DNA of 64,000 bases, taken from NCBI RefSeq assembly GCF_040958095.1, contig NC_091208.1, positions 15,901,452 to 15,965,451 of the forward strand, written 5' to 3'. The notes under the pieces are model-generated. The model ran no database searches, had not been told where the DNA came from, and worked only from the letters and a program-made list of their open reading frames with translations. The stretch's first letter is position 1. Each line of letters opens with the position of its first letter. A program made the position numbers and the translations under genes. Below are positions 62,593 to 64,000 of the stretch, in pieces. The stretch is from Procambarus clarkii. Its lineage: Eukaryota > Arthropoda > Malacostraca > Decapoda > Cambaridae.

Positions 62593-64000
62593 TTTTTTTT
62601 ATTTTTATAAATTACACAAATTACAAGAACACACAAAACAACGCAAACCTGTACACATCAAGTACACCAATGAAGTAACAGTACACAGGAATAAACAGTC
62701 TGTACACTAAACAATAACAGTAACCTCAAAACAAACACAAGCGCTGAACAAAATGAAAACGCATTGAAGCAATGGGCTAAACAGTACAGGGAAATAAGTG
62801 CTAAAACAGTACATGGAAACAATAGGCTAAACAGTTCATATCTACATAGCAACACAGAACATGGCCAAGAAAATTACATGAAAAATAAATTAACAATAAA
62901 GTACATAAATAACATTGAAACACACCTGGAACCAATAACATAAACATACACAGACGTGGATATAGAATCACGTGCACAAAACCACGCCTACCACACACAC
63001 AGAAGAACAAAGGAGCATAGGATCATACACGCGCTACCCAGGAAAATGATATACACTAAATAAGAAGAAATTATGTACACGCACACTAAACACACTCTAA
63101 ACAACAAGACAAACACACTCATACCACCCACACCACCACGGCACACCACACTGCACCCAAGCACGCAAAATAAAGGGTTACAGGCCAAAGCGAAACACGG
63201 CCACAAAAGGAACAGTAGAAAACAGTACAGCAGAAAACCCAGGCCCACGCAGGAGCCAAAACCCCCCTCAAAATCACACACCCACACGCATACGGACACA
63301 ACCGGCACCCGGAGGTACGGAAAACACACCACACACACACAGGAGCAGCAGCATCTCAAGGGGGGAGACACACAAACACACGCAACCCCCGCCAAGGACA
63401 CCCCAAGAAGCGGAAAGGGAGCGCATAGCAAAGCAAACCCCGAAACCCCCCAACCCCTCTAAACCCCCCCCCATCAACACCCCAACCCCACCCAAGCCGA
63501 GAACATCACCTTGCCACCAAGGCACCCGCCGACCCAAAGGCAACCCCACGAACATAGGCATCTGTGAACCACCGACCAAACTCCTCCGGAAAAGCGCGCT
63601 GCAACCACCACCAGGTAAACCGCATGCGCCCCCGTAAAAATCCTAAAATTCGGGCGATCCCAAAACCCTCCCGCCTCCCAACCCACACACAAAACACATA
63701 ATCAGCAACCAAAACACACAATGTATTACGCACCCGCTGCGGATAAGCCGGAAAATACAAAAACAAAAACTGCAAAACATCACCCCGACAGCCCGGACCA
63801 CAAAACACCTCCAGGACATCCCGAAACCAGTCCACCAACCCCTGTAACCGGACACAAAAATAAAATACATGCACCTGCGATTCACATAAACCACAGTGAA
63901 CACACGCCCCAGAATCACGCAAGCCAAGCATACACAACCGCTCATTTGTCGCCAGCGACAAATGCAGAACCCGAAACAGCAATTCACGCTGCTGAGGCGC
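62556..64000 (-). mobile_element. LINE-E second copy, 3' end
   Basis: Poly(T) at 62556-62605 (poly(A) in element orientation), 3' UTR to about 63505, ORF2 C-terminus, continuing off the right edge. Highly similar to 55130-56506 inverted. Confidence 0.92.
63506..63982 (-). CDS. LINE-E ORF2 C-terminal domain, partial
   Basis: A minus-strand open frame with 158 residues visible; the ATG at 63982 is internal and the frame continues toward the window edge. It carries LLFRVLHLSLATNERLCMLG (minus the first L), the CCHC motif CVHCGLCESQVHVFYFC (with an extra Cys compared with the other copy), WWWLQRAFPEEFGRWF and a stop at 63506-63508. No break in the visible part. The rest of ORF2 is outside the window, so whether the element is intact cannot be told. 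Confidence 0.82.
   Translation of the reverse strand: MLFRVLHLSLATNERLCMLGLRDSGACVHCGLCESQVHVFYFCVRLQGLVDWFRDVLEVFCGPGCRGDVLQFLFLYFPAYPQRVRNTLCVLVADYVFCVWVGRREGFGIARILGFLRGRMRFTWWWLQRAFPEEFGRWFTDAYVRGVAFGSAGALVAR

Overview
This is eukaryotic genomic DNA made almost entirely of transposable elements. I see no bacterial operons, no long host ORFs, short microsatellite tails and one spliced host exon. The mix (two related 3'-microsatellite LINE families, a third LINE with a hairpin 3' end, a Penelope-like element, a gypsy element, a Tx1-like LINE, Helitron-type elements and a tRNA-derived SINE) suggests an arthropod with a repeat-rich genome. A decapod crustacean is my best guess; nothing in the sequence proves the species.

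I use local names. LINE-A and LINE-B are related non-LTR retrotransposons (apurinic-type endonuclease + reverse transcriptase, CR1/L2-like, short tandem 3' tails). LINE-C is a CR1/jockey-like 3' end, LINE-D an RNase H relic, LINE-E a Tx1/L1-like element with poly(A).

Layout. 1-8.8 kb: Russian-doll nest, with LINE-A (-) split by LINE-B (+), which is itself split by a SINE and by a 3.9-kb LINE-A (+) that contains another LINE-A fragment. 8.8-12.9 kb: unassigned DNA, a LINE-C end, head-to-head Penelope-like fragments, a TATA-containing repeat and a hairpin chain. 12.9-26.9 kb: a large, highly similar inverted duplication (about 1.8-kb arms without insertions, 1.1-kb spacer) whose two arms took different LINE insertions. 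27-29.2 kb: RNase H relic, second copy of the TATA-containing repeat, LINE-A (-). 29.2-46.6 kb: a block of GC-rich minisatellites and degenerate AT-rich repeats hit by LINE-A, by a young gypsy element (214-bp LTRs differing at one base) that carries its own LINE-A insertion, by a 1.9-kb non-autonomous LTR element, and by 3' fragments; a U6 snRNA pseudogene lies here. 46.6-49.0 kb: LINE-A. 49.2 kb: the only host coding exon I recognise, the minus-strand terminal exon of a gamma-butyrobetaine dioxygenase-like gene. 49.8-61.6 kb: two opposed non-autonomous Helitrons; the left one is split by a 6.5-kb LINE-E flanked by a 131-bp duplication and by a 371-bp palindromic MITE. 62.6-64 kb: second LINE-E, minus strand.

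The coding units do not form a pathway. The main biology is transposition history. LINE-A, LINE-B and the SINE share one 3' hairpin motif (ACGC-NNN-GCGT), which suggests one recognition signal for related reverse transcriptases. Many 5' junctions carry short iterated units. Target duplications for LINE-A/B are short (4-6 bp). All protein-family calls are by eye from motifs, without database searches.
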